A stretch of DNA of 64,000 nucleotides, taken from Maylandia zebra (taxonomy: Eukaryota; Chordata; Actinopteri; Cichliformes; Cichlidae). A program made the position numbers and the translations under genes. How positions within the stretch are numbered: position 1 is the first letter of the stretch; every line of letters begins with the position of its first letter. Of the stretch, positions 32,801 to 41,756 are shown piece by piece. Under the pieces are notes generated by a model. That model did no database searches and was not told the origin of the DNA. It saw nothing but the letters and a program-made list of their open reading frames with translations. The stretch spans positions 312,501-376,500 of the forward strand of contig NC_135182.1 in NCBI RefSeq assembly GCF_041146795.1, in the 5' to 3' direction.

Positions 32801-33165
32801 CAATGTTGGATAACACCTCCCACCCACTCCATGACATGTTGGTCAGCCACAGGAGCTCGTTCAGTGAGAGACTGAGATTACCGAAAAGCACCACTGAACG
32901 ACACAGGAAATCATTCCTGCCTGTGGCCATCTCCCTGTACAACGCATCCACTTAACACACGGTTTGCTGCTACAGCTACACATGTTTCTTTTCCAAATAT
33001 TTATTTATAAGTGACTTATGTATGTATGTATGTATGTATATGTATATATTGTACTATTCTTAGTTAGCATATTGTCTGTCTTGTCTTAATGTTGGTTTAA
33101 AATGGAGCACTGTAACAAAAAATAATTTCCCCCAGGGATCAATAAAGTATTCTGATTCTGATTAT
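29839..33165 (+). mobile_element. Full-length L2/CR1-group LINE, intact frame
   Basis: Starts near 29,839 after TTTATAT and ends in TCTGATTCTGATTATA at about 33,165; the flanks share TTATA, a short target duplication. A short leader (29,840-29,937) precedes one long frame; the 3' part has (GTAT)n at 33,018-33,040 and GATCAATAAAGTATTCTGAT before the tail. It is inserted in the 5' coding part of the MULE transposase gene, in the opposite direction. Confidence 0.85.
29938..32955 (+). CDS. LINE endonuclease-reverse transcriptase, 1,005 codons, intact
   Basis: One open frame. Residues ~100-330: AP-endonuclease (GNVRSLAIKIDEL, CFTESWL with the catalytic Glu, VAVYVPPSAN, ISGDFNHV, and GRSDHNLIHL). 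Residues ~570-800: RT (KSAGPDGVSPLVLK, MWKTSCLVPVPK, DYRPVALTSHIMKTLE, FAYQPRLGTEDAI, MFFDFSSAFNTI with the first Asp, GAPQGTVLSPFLF, FSDDSAVVGCI with the DD). The end is LRLPKSTTERHRKSFLPVAI. FSDD in place of FADD/YADD is seen in this fish group. A basic stretch at residues ~70-105 precedes the endonuclease; no separate ORF1 is present. The protein would nick DNA and copy its RNA at the cut. With no stop and a tail intact, the copy may be recent. Confidence 0.92.
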   Translation: MYFPPFSISYSIMWIERVFVLLVAVELLLLSWNGTAAHLLHARTVYSRDQLIALMPAGSLARPAEVPAEIWRKTHRGCRGQGQKRRKKVTVRQRRLEARRRFKPCLPSIVMGNVRSLAIKIDELSALVRSQREYRECSLMCFTESWLHQVIPDENASVEGFHTVRADRDSIASGKRKGGGLAVLVNNRWCNPANITIKERICCPDTELCAVGLRPYYLPREFSHVILVAVYVPPSANPTAACDTIHSAIARLQTQHPSAFIVISGDFNHVSLDNTLTTFKQYVDCPTRGEKTLDLLYAIVKDAYSSSSLPPLGRSDHNLIHLTPRYVPIVRREPVTTRTVRRWSEEAIAELQGCFEVTDWETLCEPHAEDINELTECITDYITFCTDSIVPAQTVHCYPNNKPWVTKDIKALLNNKKRAFRGGNKEEVRKIQVLLKDKIREAKDNYRRKLEWKLQQNSMREVWRGMKTITGFRPTNSRGTEGGENRADELNLFFNRFDTTVSAPTPTTSPAVSLESRATPLCQPLSSHVASCEIPDTPPPPITFTQYQVEMQMRRLHSGKSAGPDGVSPLVLKTCAPQLCGVFHKLFMLSLSLQRVPVMWKTSCLVPVPKTPRPSGPQDYRPVALTSHIMKTLERLILDQLRPIVRPHLDPLQFAYQPRLGTEDAIIYLLNRVYTHLDQPASTVRVMFFDFSSAFNTIRPTLLGDKLAAMQVDASLVSWIVDYLTGRPQYVRLPQCVSDKVISNTGAPQGTVLSPFLFTLYTTDFSHCTETCHLQKFSDDSAVVGCISRDDETEYRAVVDSFVTWCEQNHLQLNVAKTKELIVDFRKTRKHLTPVSIQGVSVDIVEDYKYLGVHIDNKLDWAKNTTALYRKGQSRLYFLRRLRSFSICQKMLRIFYESVVASAILYAVACWGSRLRVADANRLNKLIRKASNVVGMELDSLKVVSERRMLSKIKTMLDNTSHPLHDMLVSHRSSFSERLRLPKSTTERHRKSFLPVAISLYNAST

Positions 33166-33316
33166 AATGTCCATGAAGAGTTAATGAGTTCAATTTTTCT
33201 AACACAACACTGAATGGGTCCTCCTGGCATTGTGACACATGCACACAAAGTTGTGTATCTTTTCCAGTTCTTTTTTTTTCGTCATTCAGAACACTTCTTC
33301 TAATTATATCGTCCAT
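33166..33316 (-). pseudogene. N-terminal piece of the MULE transposase gene, cut off by the LINE
   Basis: From ATG at 33,316 the minus frame gives MDDIIRRSVLNDEK, then TQLCVHVSQCQEDPF and LEKLNSLTLHGHY, stopping at the LINE tail. Its place, strand and direction fit the start of the transposase gene that resumes at 29,822 beyond the LINE. The reading frame does not pass simply from one side to the other, so either an intron or an indel lies at the junction; I cannot decide which. Confidence 0.55.
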
Positions 33317-33431
33317 TTCTGGTGGAAAAATAACGAAGGTTTAATTAGTCAATATTCATTAATTCATTTTAACTTGTTTTGGGGTTTTTTGCAATACAAT
33401 GTAAATATTAAATAAAATATTAAAAATATAT

Positions 33432-33699
33432 TGTAACGGTGGACCCAAGAAATACCAGCCGGAGCGACTTTGACAATGCAGAACTTTTTATTAAACTCGG
33501 GGTTGTACGTGGACACATATACTCCCGCGCTCTCTTTCTCTGCTGTCACGTCCGTCTCCTCTCCGTCTGTCACTGCCAACATATAAAGAGACACAATCAC
33601 TGTCAGATCCCAGCACACCTGTTCACCCCGCCCCTGCGCCGCCCCGGGAGCTCACTGCGTCACCCCTCCTCTGCAGCTGGCCAAGGACCACACCCACGC

Positions 33700-33705
<6 letters not shown>
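33432..33705 (-). mobile_element. Solo LTR of a Ty3/gypsy-like retrotransposon
   Basis: Read on the minus strand the 274-bp block starts TGTGTGGCGTGGG and ends CCACCGTTACA (TG...CA), with a TTTATATG box and TTTAATAAAAAG as poly(A) signal in the right order. Both sides carry TATAT (33,427-33,431; 33,706-33,710), a 5-bp duplication. No internal region is present, so the two LTRs of the insert recombined to leave one. Confidence 0.65.

Positions 33706-33764
<59 letters not shown>
33706..33764. repeat. (AT)n microsatellite
   Basis: Nearly 30 AT units start exactly at the right-hand TATAT duplication of the solo LTR. Confidence 0.97.
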
Positions 33765-33808
33765 AAACAAACAGGGGCTAAAAGAAGCTAAACTTTCATA
33801 TGGTATGT

Positions 33809-34649
33809 CTCTGGCAACTTCTACATGATGTCCCAGGGACAACATCTACACGATGTCCCAGGGCAACTTCTACATGATGTCCCAGGGACAACATTTACAC
33901 GATGTCCCTGGGACAACATTTACGCGATGTCCCAGGGACAACATTTACGCGATGTCCCTGGGACAACATTTACGCGATGTCCCAGGACAAATTTGTAAAT
34001 TTCTGGATTACTGTTAATCTCCATAGAATCAAGAACTCATGTCCAGTTTCACAGCTATGGACCAGTTAATTATGTTTCCAGGTGATAGTTTGATTCATAG
34101 ATTCAGCACACAACCATAAGTCTAGGCCTTTTAGTCCAGATTCTCTTCACTTATGTTTGTAAAATGATCAGGGAAGCTACTGCAATTTTGCCTGACATTG
34201 TTATGACAGCTTTATTCACCTGTACATTTATTATATATCATAATATATTGACGGGGGAGGTATATTCACCTGTACTTTCATAATAAATCATAATACATTG
34301 ACACGCAATTCTCTGTCTGGAGAACACTGGTTCGCAAGTAGCCTATCACTAGCAAACAAACAGCTATCCATTTCAAGGAAAACATGTATTATGCTTACCG
34401 TTTATTAAAGAAAAGTATCTTGAGAGGAATTGAAATTGCTGGATTGGACGACAAAAGGTTGAAATTGCTGGATCGGCGGACAAAAGGCGATTTCTCGAAG
34501 AACATTTCTTTTTGTAAGGCGGGTATTTTTCGAAGTCGCAAAAGTATGACGTCACAAGAAGGTGATTGGTTACTTGTAATGTGGACCCTGGAACAACATT
34601 TATTATGATGATGTGGGAACAACGCTGACACGAGGAAATCAGATCGTGC
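33809..34649. repeat. Right long terminal inverted repeat of the giant element
   Basis: Inverse of 19,594-20,459 with indels. From the outside in: GCACGATCTGAT, the GTTGTTCCCACATCATCATA block, CTTCTTGTGACGTCAT, AATAAACGGTAAGCAT, GCTGTTTGTTTGCTAGTGAT, and at 33,809-33,987 the 25-bp array. A stretch at 34,190-34,310 is unlike the left end and holds two imperfect copies of an ATTCACCTGTAC...ATCATAATA unit. Confidence 0.8.
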
Positions 34650-34659
34650 TGTGTCAAAA
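34650..34659. repeat. 10-bp target-site duplication, right copy
   Basis: TGTGTCAAAA, the exact partner of 19,584-19,593, directly after the right terminus of the giant element. Confidence 0.7.
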
Positions 34660-34747
34660 AGTCATATCTGCCATAAACTCATTTTCGGTATTTGTCAAAA
34701 ACCAGTTGATCATATTTAAACTGCTATAGACAACTTTTTGGTCTATA

Positions 34748-35070
34748 ATGGTAAATGGCCTGTATTTATATAGCGCTTTACTAGTCCCTAAGGACCCCAA
34801 AGCGCTTTACATATCCAGTCATCCACCCATTCACACACACACACACACTGGTGATGGCAGCTACATTGTAGCCACAGCCACCCTGGGGCGCACTGACAGA
34901 GGCGAGGCTGCCAGACACTGGCGCCACCGGGCCCTCTGACCACCACCAGTAGGCAACGGGTGAAGTGTCTCGCCCAAGGACACAACAGCCGAGACTGTCC
35001 GAGCCGGGGCTCGAACCGGCAACCTTCTGATTACAAGACGAACTCCCAACTCTTGAGCCACGATCGCCCC
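34748..35070 (-). mobile_element. tRNA-derived SINE
   Basis: On the minus strand the element opens GGGGCGATCGTGGCTCAAGA; GTGGCTCAAGAGTTGG serves as A box and GGTTCGAGCCC (35,007-35,017) is a good RNA polymerase III B box, as in tRNA genes. The body (GTGTCCTTGGGCGAGACACT, then the ACTGGTGGTGG and GCTGCCATCACCAG sections) leads to a 3' end with CAAAGCGCTATATAAATACA. Two headless relatives are at 5,798 and 44,512. Confidence 0.85.
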
Positions 35071-35498
35071 ATTTGACATATGTGAAACATGTCAAATGTA
35101 TCCCTCATGAGTGATATCGAGTCATCTTGTGCCACAAACAACATTCCTGTCACAAGGTAGAAGCTGCAATCACTTTTTGGCAGTGATTTTTACTTCTTAT
35201 TCATTCATTTGACATTAAAATTACTTTTTTAAAGAGTAATCTGCCCAAGAGGACAGCAGAAATTACAATAAATATAATAATAGTTCTCTAAACATATTTT
35301 AAGTGTCCCAAAAGGACTGGGTTTGTTTTCATATAGTTACAATAACACAGAGTTATAAATATACTTGGAAACAATGGGTCGTTATTAAATTTGATATATA
35401 GCCTTTTGTAAATCATGTTCACTAAAGTCTATTTACCAATATAAGTAAAGACATTGGAAATCAGTTTTTGTCAGACGATCACTTTTTGACACAACACC

Positions 35499-36537
35499 GG
35501 AGGTAAAACAGGTATGATCCTTCATATCTGGAGTGGGAAGGTGCAGACATAAATTCAGACATCTCTGGATGTTTAAGAGTTTAGAATTTCTCTGGTTGAT
35601 TGGCTTTAGTCAGATAATTCAGTAATCACTCAAGATTAGTTCCCTAGTACTCCTGAATTCAAAGAAATATGTGCTTTCCCACAGGTGAACTCAGGTGACA
35701 TGAAAGAAGTAGTGGATGTCCTCCTCCTCTGGCACAATGGTAACTCAGAAAAGCTCCTTGGAGTAAGGAGATCTGGCTCAGAAGTGGTTCTTTCTAAGAA
35801 CGTATATCTGTATTTATAAATGACATACTAAGGATGAGTAATGCTTAAAGAATGAGGAAAGTAAGCAGTGACCAATGACACGTTTAACAATCTGTCATTG
35901 TTATCCACTATTCTATGTTTGTTTATGAGTACAAGATGCTTTTTTCTATCAGGTAACCTAAAAAATGACTGACTGCACCTTTAAAAATACTAACTTAAAT
36001 AAACCAAGATAACCCAGCAGTCCATAGGAAATAATTTATTTTAACTGCAAATGTAAAAGTAAACATAAATGAACCACAGAGGAAGTGACATGACTTTGAG
36101 GACAGATGTGATCGGGTGGAAAGTGCAGAAAGCTGACTGATGTCGATCTGTGGCTGCATTCAATGTTGGCCTGTCCTGTATCAGGCATTCAGGATTTTCT
36201 TTGATGGCCATTTAGCTCTTATGGCATGAACTTGCTCAGTGCATTATTATTGGCTTTTCTACAGTCTGATATTTGTTTAATAATTGATCGATACAATGTA
36301 TTAAATAAGTTGATAAATAAGATGTTAAAAACGTCATCATCATATCAAACATGATCGATTTGGAGCGAGTTTGTTTGGCACATGCTGACTGCATTCTAAT
36401 TGTAACCAGAAGAGGAGACGAGAGCAGAGAATAAGAGTGCAGCAGTTTGGTGAAAGGAACAGGAAAGGTGAAGAAGAGGTGAGCATCCAAAAGACGAGCA
36501 AGAGGACAGTTTCAAAGCAGACATCACGGCACAATAA
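35499..36537. other. No gene recognised
   Basis: AT-rich, short frames. The segment 35,686-35,753 is bordered by CCCACAG and a GTAACT but is too short to call an exon. Confidence 0.4.
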
Positions 36538-38764
36538 TATGGAATCAGAACGATGCCACCTTGAAACGAAACCGAAAAAAATATTGAAACCGAAAAAAAA
36601 TATTGTAACTGAAATAAATGTACTGAAAAATCTTGTATTGAAACCGAAAAAAAAATTGATAGTGAAAAACAATTAATTGAAACAAATTTTTTTGTTTTCG
36701 CTTACAATTTAATTTTATTTTTTCGGTTTCAAACCATTTTTCAGTTTCAATCTGCTGGCACTGTTTTGGCGTCCGGGGAGCGCTGGGGGGGGGGGGGGGG
36801 TGTTTCCGGCCCGCATGTATTTGCATACATTATAGAGGCCACTAGTGCTGACCAAGCTGCCATCTTTCTCTCTTCCCATCTTTCAATGGCTGCTTCAATT
36901 TCAGCTTGAACCTCCAAACCGCAAGTAAGTAATCATTTTTTGTCATCTTTTCTTGCTGTCCCACTGGGCTGGATATTAGTTTAGTTTTTTTTAGCTACAT
37001 CTGGTGAAGTTGTGGTAAAATGCTGGTATTAGCCTATTCGTCGTAGCAAGCTAGCCTGAAGCTAATATTTGCTAAATTTAGGGACACCCGTGTCTCTTCA
37101 GGAGTTGGAGGCCGGTGTTCTAGGAGCGGATCTCAGGATCTCAACAGGCAGTGTTGGGCAGTAACATAATACATGCACCGGCGTTACGTATTTAAAATAC
37201 AAAATATGAGTAAATGTATCCGTTACAGTTACTGTTCAATAGGTGATATTGAGAATACAGTTAGTTTGTTGAAATAAATGGATTACATGGCGGTATTTAC
37301 CTGTTTCATATGTTAGGCTATGGTCTCTCTATTTTTGGTAATTCCACCCCGGTGGAAACCCAAACAAAACACGCAATAAGAGCCTCTAAAAATTATTATT
37401 ATTTTTTTTATTTGTTTTAAAGGCCTTACTAACACATTTTCTAATATCATGTTTACCTTTGAGTTGTTGATGCTTTATAAATGGACATCTGCAAAGATGA
37501 GATGATGGAGCAGGTTTCAGTCGAGGTTCAGTCTGCTGCTGCATCCTGGTCACAACATACAGAGGTGTTATCAGCTCAGTATTGAACAAGAAATATTAAT
37601 GCTTCAAATTATTTGTCCTAAAGGATGCAAGCTGTACAGAGTACTGCACACGTGACTTTGTGAACATAATTCATTAAAAATAATTTGGACAGTTTTTTAA
37701 CCTGAATATTTGTAACAAACAGTAAAAAAAAAACAAAAGCTAAAAAAAATAATCAGGGGAAAAATGTAACATTTTAACTTAAGCTGCCAAGCGGAAGTAG
37801 TTGGTTTCAGTACATAAGTATCGGGCTTTGCTATTTAATCCGTAGCTATTGACTAATGAGGGGAATTTAAAAGTTGGCGTTAATGTCCTTCCACATGTGG
37901 AAAGCGACAGAAAACATGCTGCTGTTTGCACATATTTAATAATCAGGTCTGCACAGGAGCAGAAGCAGAGTCCAGCCTGTTGCTCTTACAGTATAATACT
38001 CATAATAAAAGTACAGTAACCGTGGTTAGTCACTGAGCAGCCCGGTGCGTTTCTCTTGATTTCTTTAGTCAGGGTAAATTCATTCACCTGCACGGGTTAG
38101 CTAAACGAACTTTACAAAACAAGTTTCCCCGACAGCCGAGTGCTCATTTTAGCTAGCTAGGTCCTTAGGTAGCTAGCTAAGGACCTAAATTACGGATTAG
38201 CTTAACACATTTAACTTACCAAAAATAATGCGGTGGGGCCTCAGGTCCTCCTGTCCGGTAGTCCAATTTACTGAAGAACACCTCAGGCTGTCACTTTGAA
38301 ATAGTTGGTAATGTAAACGCTGGACCTCTCGGCATCTGCCATTCCCGAACAGACACGTGCGAGTTTGTCCATGACCGCAGCCGCGTCGTCAGTGTTTTCT
38401 CCAGTCATTGGTCAGCATTATAATATATGCAAATACATGCGGGTCGGAATCCCCGCCCCCCAGCGCGCCCCCGTACACTAAAACAGTGCCAGCAGAGTGA
38501 AACTGAAAAATGGTTTGAAACCGAAAAGTGGATTGAAACCGAAAAGTGGATTGAAACCGAAAAATGGATTGAAACCGAAAAAAAAAAAAAAAAATTGTAA
38601 GCGAAAAAAAAATTTTTTTTTTCAATTACTTGTTTTTCACTATCAATTTTTTTTTCGGTTTCAATACAAGATTTTTCAGTACATTTATTTCAGTTACAAT
38701 ATTTTTTTTCGGTTTCAATATTTTTTTCGGTTTCATTTTAAGGTGGCATCGTTCTGATTCCATA
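36538..38764. mobile_element. Non-coding DNA element with ~300-bp inverted ends
   Basis: Left end TATGGAATCAGAACGATGCC and right end GGCATCGTTCTGATTCCATA are perfect inverse copies. The inverted ends continue for about 300 bp (to about 36,835 and from about 38,405) and are filled with GAAACCGAAAAA words, closing with a TTTGCATA...ATGCGGG block. Flanks ACAATAAT (left) and ACTATAAA (right) match in 6 of 8 bases, a weak hint of an 8-bp duplication. No transposase frame. The middle holds a hAT-type end (37,149) and a hairpin (38,158-38,187). Confidence 0.85.
37149..37260 (+). mobile_element. hAT-type MITE terminus fragment
   Basis: CAGTGTTGGGCAGTAACATA followed by GTTACGTATT and CCGTTACAGTTACTG, the end structure seen at 1,652 and 45,398. 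No matching right end was found. Confidence 0.6.
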
Positions 38765-39703
38765 CTATAAAAGCTGTAAGAGCAGAGATTCATTCATATC
38801 TTTACTATTTTTTCTTTAGCTTTTACTCCCGCTGCTTACAGTAAATCAAATATAAAGTACAAACAAGAAAAACTCAAATTGCATTGTTGTTCAGTATAAT
38901 TCTGTGACTTCAACCTTTAGCTAACGTATGATGTTTGACATTTTATATAAATGTGACTATAACATATAGTCAATAATATTAAAAAGGTGCTGTTACTGAG
39001 TGAAACAAAGATTTCAGGTCTGGATTTAGCCCCAGTGTTTTAAGATCCCAGCAGCGCTCGTATTTATGGCCACATTTTTCAAAGAGACGAGCTTTCTGGG
39101 TGCTGACTCAGAGGGACCACTTTAGTTCATTGAAGCTTTAATGCCAGTTTAGTTTAAGACATTAAACTGGACACGTTTCGAATCAAATTGATAATAACAG
39201 AGCGATGCTGGACATAAAATCGGGGCTGTATCAAGACATGAGGACTAAACCCCAATTCAACCAGACCCAGAACTGATCCGGAATTAAAAAAGGACTACAA
39301 CAGTTCAAAATCAGGACTACTGAGGATTTAACAAAGACAAAACCAGAATCAGAACTAGATGATAGTAGCACTAAAAATCATCATAGACCTGCACTACACT
39401 TATTTTTTTAATTCTACCAAAGTCCACTATTTAGATTTAGAAAAGTTTATATAATTATTGAGCCTTGTTGTGCAAACGAGCCTGCATAACTTAATAAATA
39501 TAGAATTTGAAAAATAGCAAACCTAAAAAGAAACACTAGGTACGAGATACATGAGTACCTGTGATACGGTGATACTTTTGGTAAACAACCATTTGACTAA
39601 CATGTGAGTCTCACCTGCTCTTGTTCCATCTCTGTTCTGTCCTCATTCTCCATCTCCCTCTCTGTTCCTCCCTCTCCCTCTTTGTGCTGACAATCATCAA
39701 ATA
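38765..39703. other. No gene recognised
   Basis: AT-rich sequence with short frames only; nothing I can name. Confidence 0.4.
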
Positions 39704-40303
39704 TACAGTTGAAACCAGATATTTACATACTCTTCAGATAAAAACACAAACACTTTTTTAATTGTAGCATCAAATCAGACTAAATGTTTATTTTTTTAGA
39801 TTGATAAATATAAAAAACATATTTGTTAACTTTAAGAGTAAAGAGAGAAACTGTCTGTATTTCTTAATTGTAAATGGCACCAAATTGTATTCAAAATTGA
39901 GCCACACTTATGGAGCTCCACAGTTCTTTTCCTGGTGTTTTGGTTGACATCTCTTGATTTTCCCATGTCAAAGAAACAGGCTCTGTGTTTTGCCTTATAT
40001 GCATCCACAGCTGTGCCACCAATTTACTCACATGGACTCTACTAACCTATCAGAAGCTTCTTCAGCTCAGAATGGAATCGTCTGCAGTTTTCTTATTAAT
40101 TAACAAACTTAGTGTATATGTACTCCTAAATTTGATCAAAGTGATAAAAAATAGACAGCTCTGTCTCTCTTTATTCTGACATTTAACTAATTCAAAAGAT
40201 ATTTCAATATTTATCTAAAACAAAAGTTTACTCTAAATTGATGTTGTACAGTAAAAATGTTTTATGTTTTCTCCCTAAAGTGTATGTAAATATCTGGTTA
40301 CAA
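39704..40303. mobile_element. Tc1-type MITE (transposase deleted)
   Basis: Left end TACAGTTGAAACCAGATATT then TACATAC, right end GTGTATGTAAATATCTGGTT: inverted Tc1-type ends. The interior (TTGATTTTCCCATGTCAAAG, GCATCCACAGCTGTGCCACC, CCTATCAGAAGCTTCT, ACAAACTTAGTGTATATGTA) parallels the stretch after the transposase gene in Sleeping-Beauty-like Tc1 elements. The last bases of the right end have drifted. Confidence 0.75.
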
Positions 40304-40395
40304 ATGTGAATATCCTGCTGTGTACTGAAATCCCTCTTGTTTTGCATAGAAATATACTGAACAACATACAAAGCATAATATATAAAATAACATTT

Positions 40396-40488
40396 ACCTG
40401 AGTTTTTTCTTTGAAAGAACCCTCTAATGTCCATTCTTATATTTCAGTACATAACTGAAACCGATTTAGTCGGGGAGGGTAAGAACTG
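40396..40488 (-). repeat. ~93-bp segment shared (inverted) with the outer provirus leader
   Basis: Read on the minus strand it is almost the same as 48,128-48,221 (CGACTAAATCGGTTTCAGTT, GTACTGAAATATAAGAATGG, ACATTAGAGG, TTCTTTCAAAG, ACTCAG) with a few changes. Here it ends ACTCAG|GTAAATG, like an exon with its splice donor; in the provirus the next bases are GCTGGG. Confidence 0.85.
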
Positions 40489-41142
40489 AAAATATGAAAT
40501 AAACACACGTAAGCTAAGACTCTAAAAAAAAATAGCATTTGTTCGGCTTTTCATTTCGCCATTTGTTGATTCACTTGAAGAGCAAGTAACGTAATATTGG
40601 TCAAGTGATCAGTTTGATATCAATCTTTCGTGATTCACCGTCATATTTACATTATTTGTACGGTACGAATGATTTGCTTTGGTACCTGCTCAAACTTAAG
40701 CTCTCCTTAGTATGGCTGGCTCCGTTTCTCCAACAGCGCACTCACTGCTGGCAGCAGCTGCCCCGCCCCCTCGCTCAGTCACTTAGTGCCTGAGCTCGGA
40801 TCATACCAATATCAGGGGGGATTCACGCACAGTCGTAAATTCCCACGGTGTGCACTATGTCCTTCGAATATTGTGTGTACTTTTTGTTTTATACAGTTGT
40901 CAGCCAGGCATCTAACTATGAAAAAATTACACTCCAAAAGACCCCGGGCTTCTGACAAAACAACCCAGTAAGCCACCCCCATGCTCCTTCCCTGGTGTTA
41001 GTGTGACGCCCTGCATATTTAAAGGATTAGGATAAACTTCCGTTCTTACTGAATCTGTAACATTGCCTTGATCTGCCTACATCATTTTTTAAATAGTTTG
41101 CGTTGTTAAATGAGTTTTGTGTCACTGTGCACCAGTGTTGGT
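40489..41142. other. No gene recognised
   Basis: Mixed sequence without a convincing frame or repeat that I can name. Confidence 0.4.
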
Positions 41143-41756
41143 CAAGTTACTTGAAAAAAGTAATCAGTAACTAATTACTGATTACTTCCCCAAAAAAGTA
41201 ATCCAGTCACTTTACTGATTACTTATTTTTAAAAGTAATTAATTACTTAGTTACTTAGTTACTTTTAAAAACACGATTTACAACCTGAATAGGTAAGAAA
41301 GCGATAGATCTTTCAGCCCAATTCTACTTTTTCTACATAATCCATCATACAAAATGTAATCAAATGGAAAAGTCTCTTTTTAAAACTTGTTTTATTAGTT
41401 TTAACCTTTTAACTTTATGCATCAAGCAAAAATTTAATTATATGCAACATTCTCTGACTGGAAGAAATTTGTTTAATATTTAAACCTATTTTCTGCACAT
41501 TCCAGCACATAAAATATATATTTTTTGTGTGTTTACACTCACTCTTTCAAATAGATGCAAGTAAAACACAGCAGAAAATAAATAAAATCAAATTTTTTGC
41601 TTACATAGAAAGTAAAGGAAAAATGTCTTTGAGGTCTTTCCAGTGTTTTCGAAATTGTGTTTTTCAGATACACATCAAAACTTCACACAGAGAAACACAC
41701 ACACAAAACAACAAAATAAGTCAAATTACACGTCTCATTCCTTTTTTTGAGAATCT
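41143..41756 (+). mobile_element. hAT-type MITE, left terminus and body
   Basis: CAGTGTTGGTCAAGTTACTT followed by many AGTAAT/ATTACT words to about 41,270, as at 45,398. The body is AT-rich; no right terminus was found before or after the next element, which begins at 41,757. Confidence 0.6.

Larger units (their letters stand above)
19594..34649. mobile_element. Giant Mutator-like (MULE) DNA transposon with two genes
   Basis: A 15,056-bp unit bounded by long inverted ends (19,594-20,459 and 33,809-34,649) that begin G[G/C]ACGATCTGAT and share a GTTGTTCCCACATCATCATA block, a CTTCTTGTGACGTCAT block, a CTTTAATAAACGGTAAGCAT block and an inner 25-bp minisatellite. It is flanked by TGTGTCAAAA on both sides. 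Inside are a C48 protease gene (plus) and a MULE transposase gene (minus), convergent. Later insertions: Tc1 plus LINE piece (22,889-24,811), full LINE (29,839-33,165) and solo LTR (33,432-33,705). Removing these leaves roughly 9.5 kb. Long inverted ends, TSD size and transposase type all agree with the Mutator superfamily. Confidence 0.8.
34650..35498. mobile_element. Remainder of the inverted-repeat MITE that the giant element entered
   Basis: The left side begins TGTGTCAAAAAGTCATATCT and the right side, inverted, begins GGTGTTGTGTCAAAAAGTGA then TCGTCTG. After the shared start both continue with similar words (TCTG, AAACT, ATTT), so these are inverted ends of one element. With the 15-bp tip at 19,579 and without the SINE the element would be about 0.5 kb. 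No coding capacity. Confidence 0.65.

Noticed and set aside
19594..34649. Zisupton-type transposon as the source of the Ulp1 gene
   Set aside because: That fish superfamily also has a protease-like domain, but here a separate gene shows MULE DDE and SWIM-type motifs, and the 10-bp duplication and long inverted ends fit Mutator better.
35686..35753. Possible small host exon between CCCACAG and GTAACT
   Set aside because: Only 68 bp, no domain, and no second exon in phase nearby.
36437..36676. Lys-rich frame across the left arm of the 36,538 element
   Set aside because: Produced by GAAACCGAAAAA subterminal words; a mirrored frame exists in the other arm.
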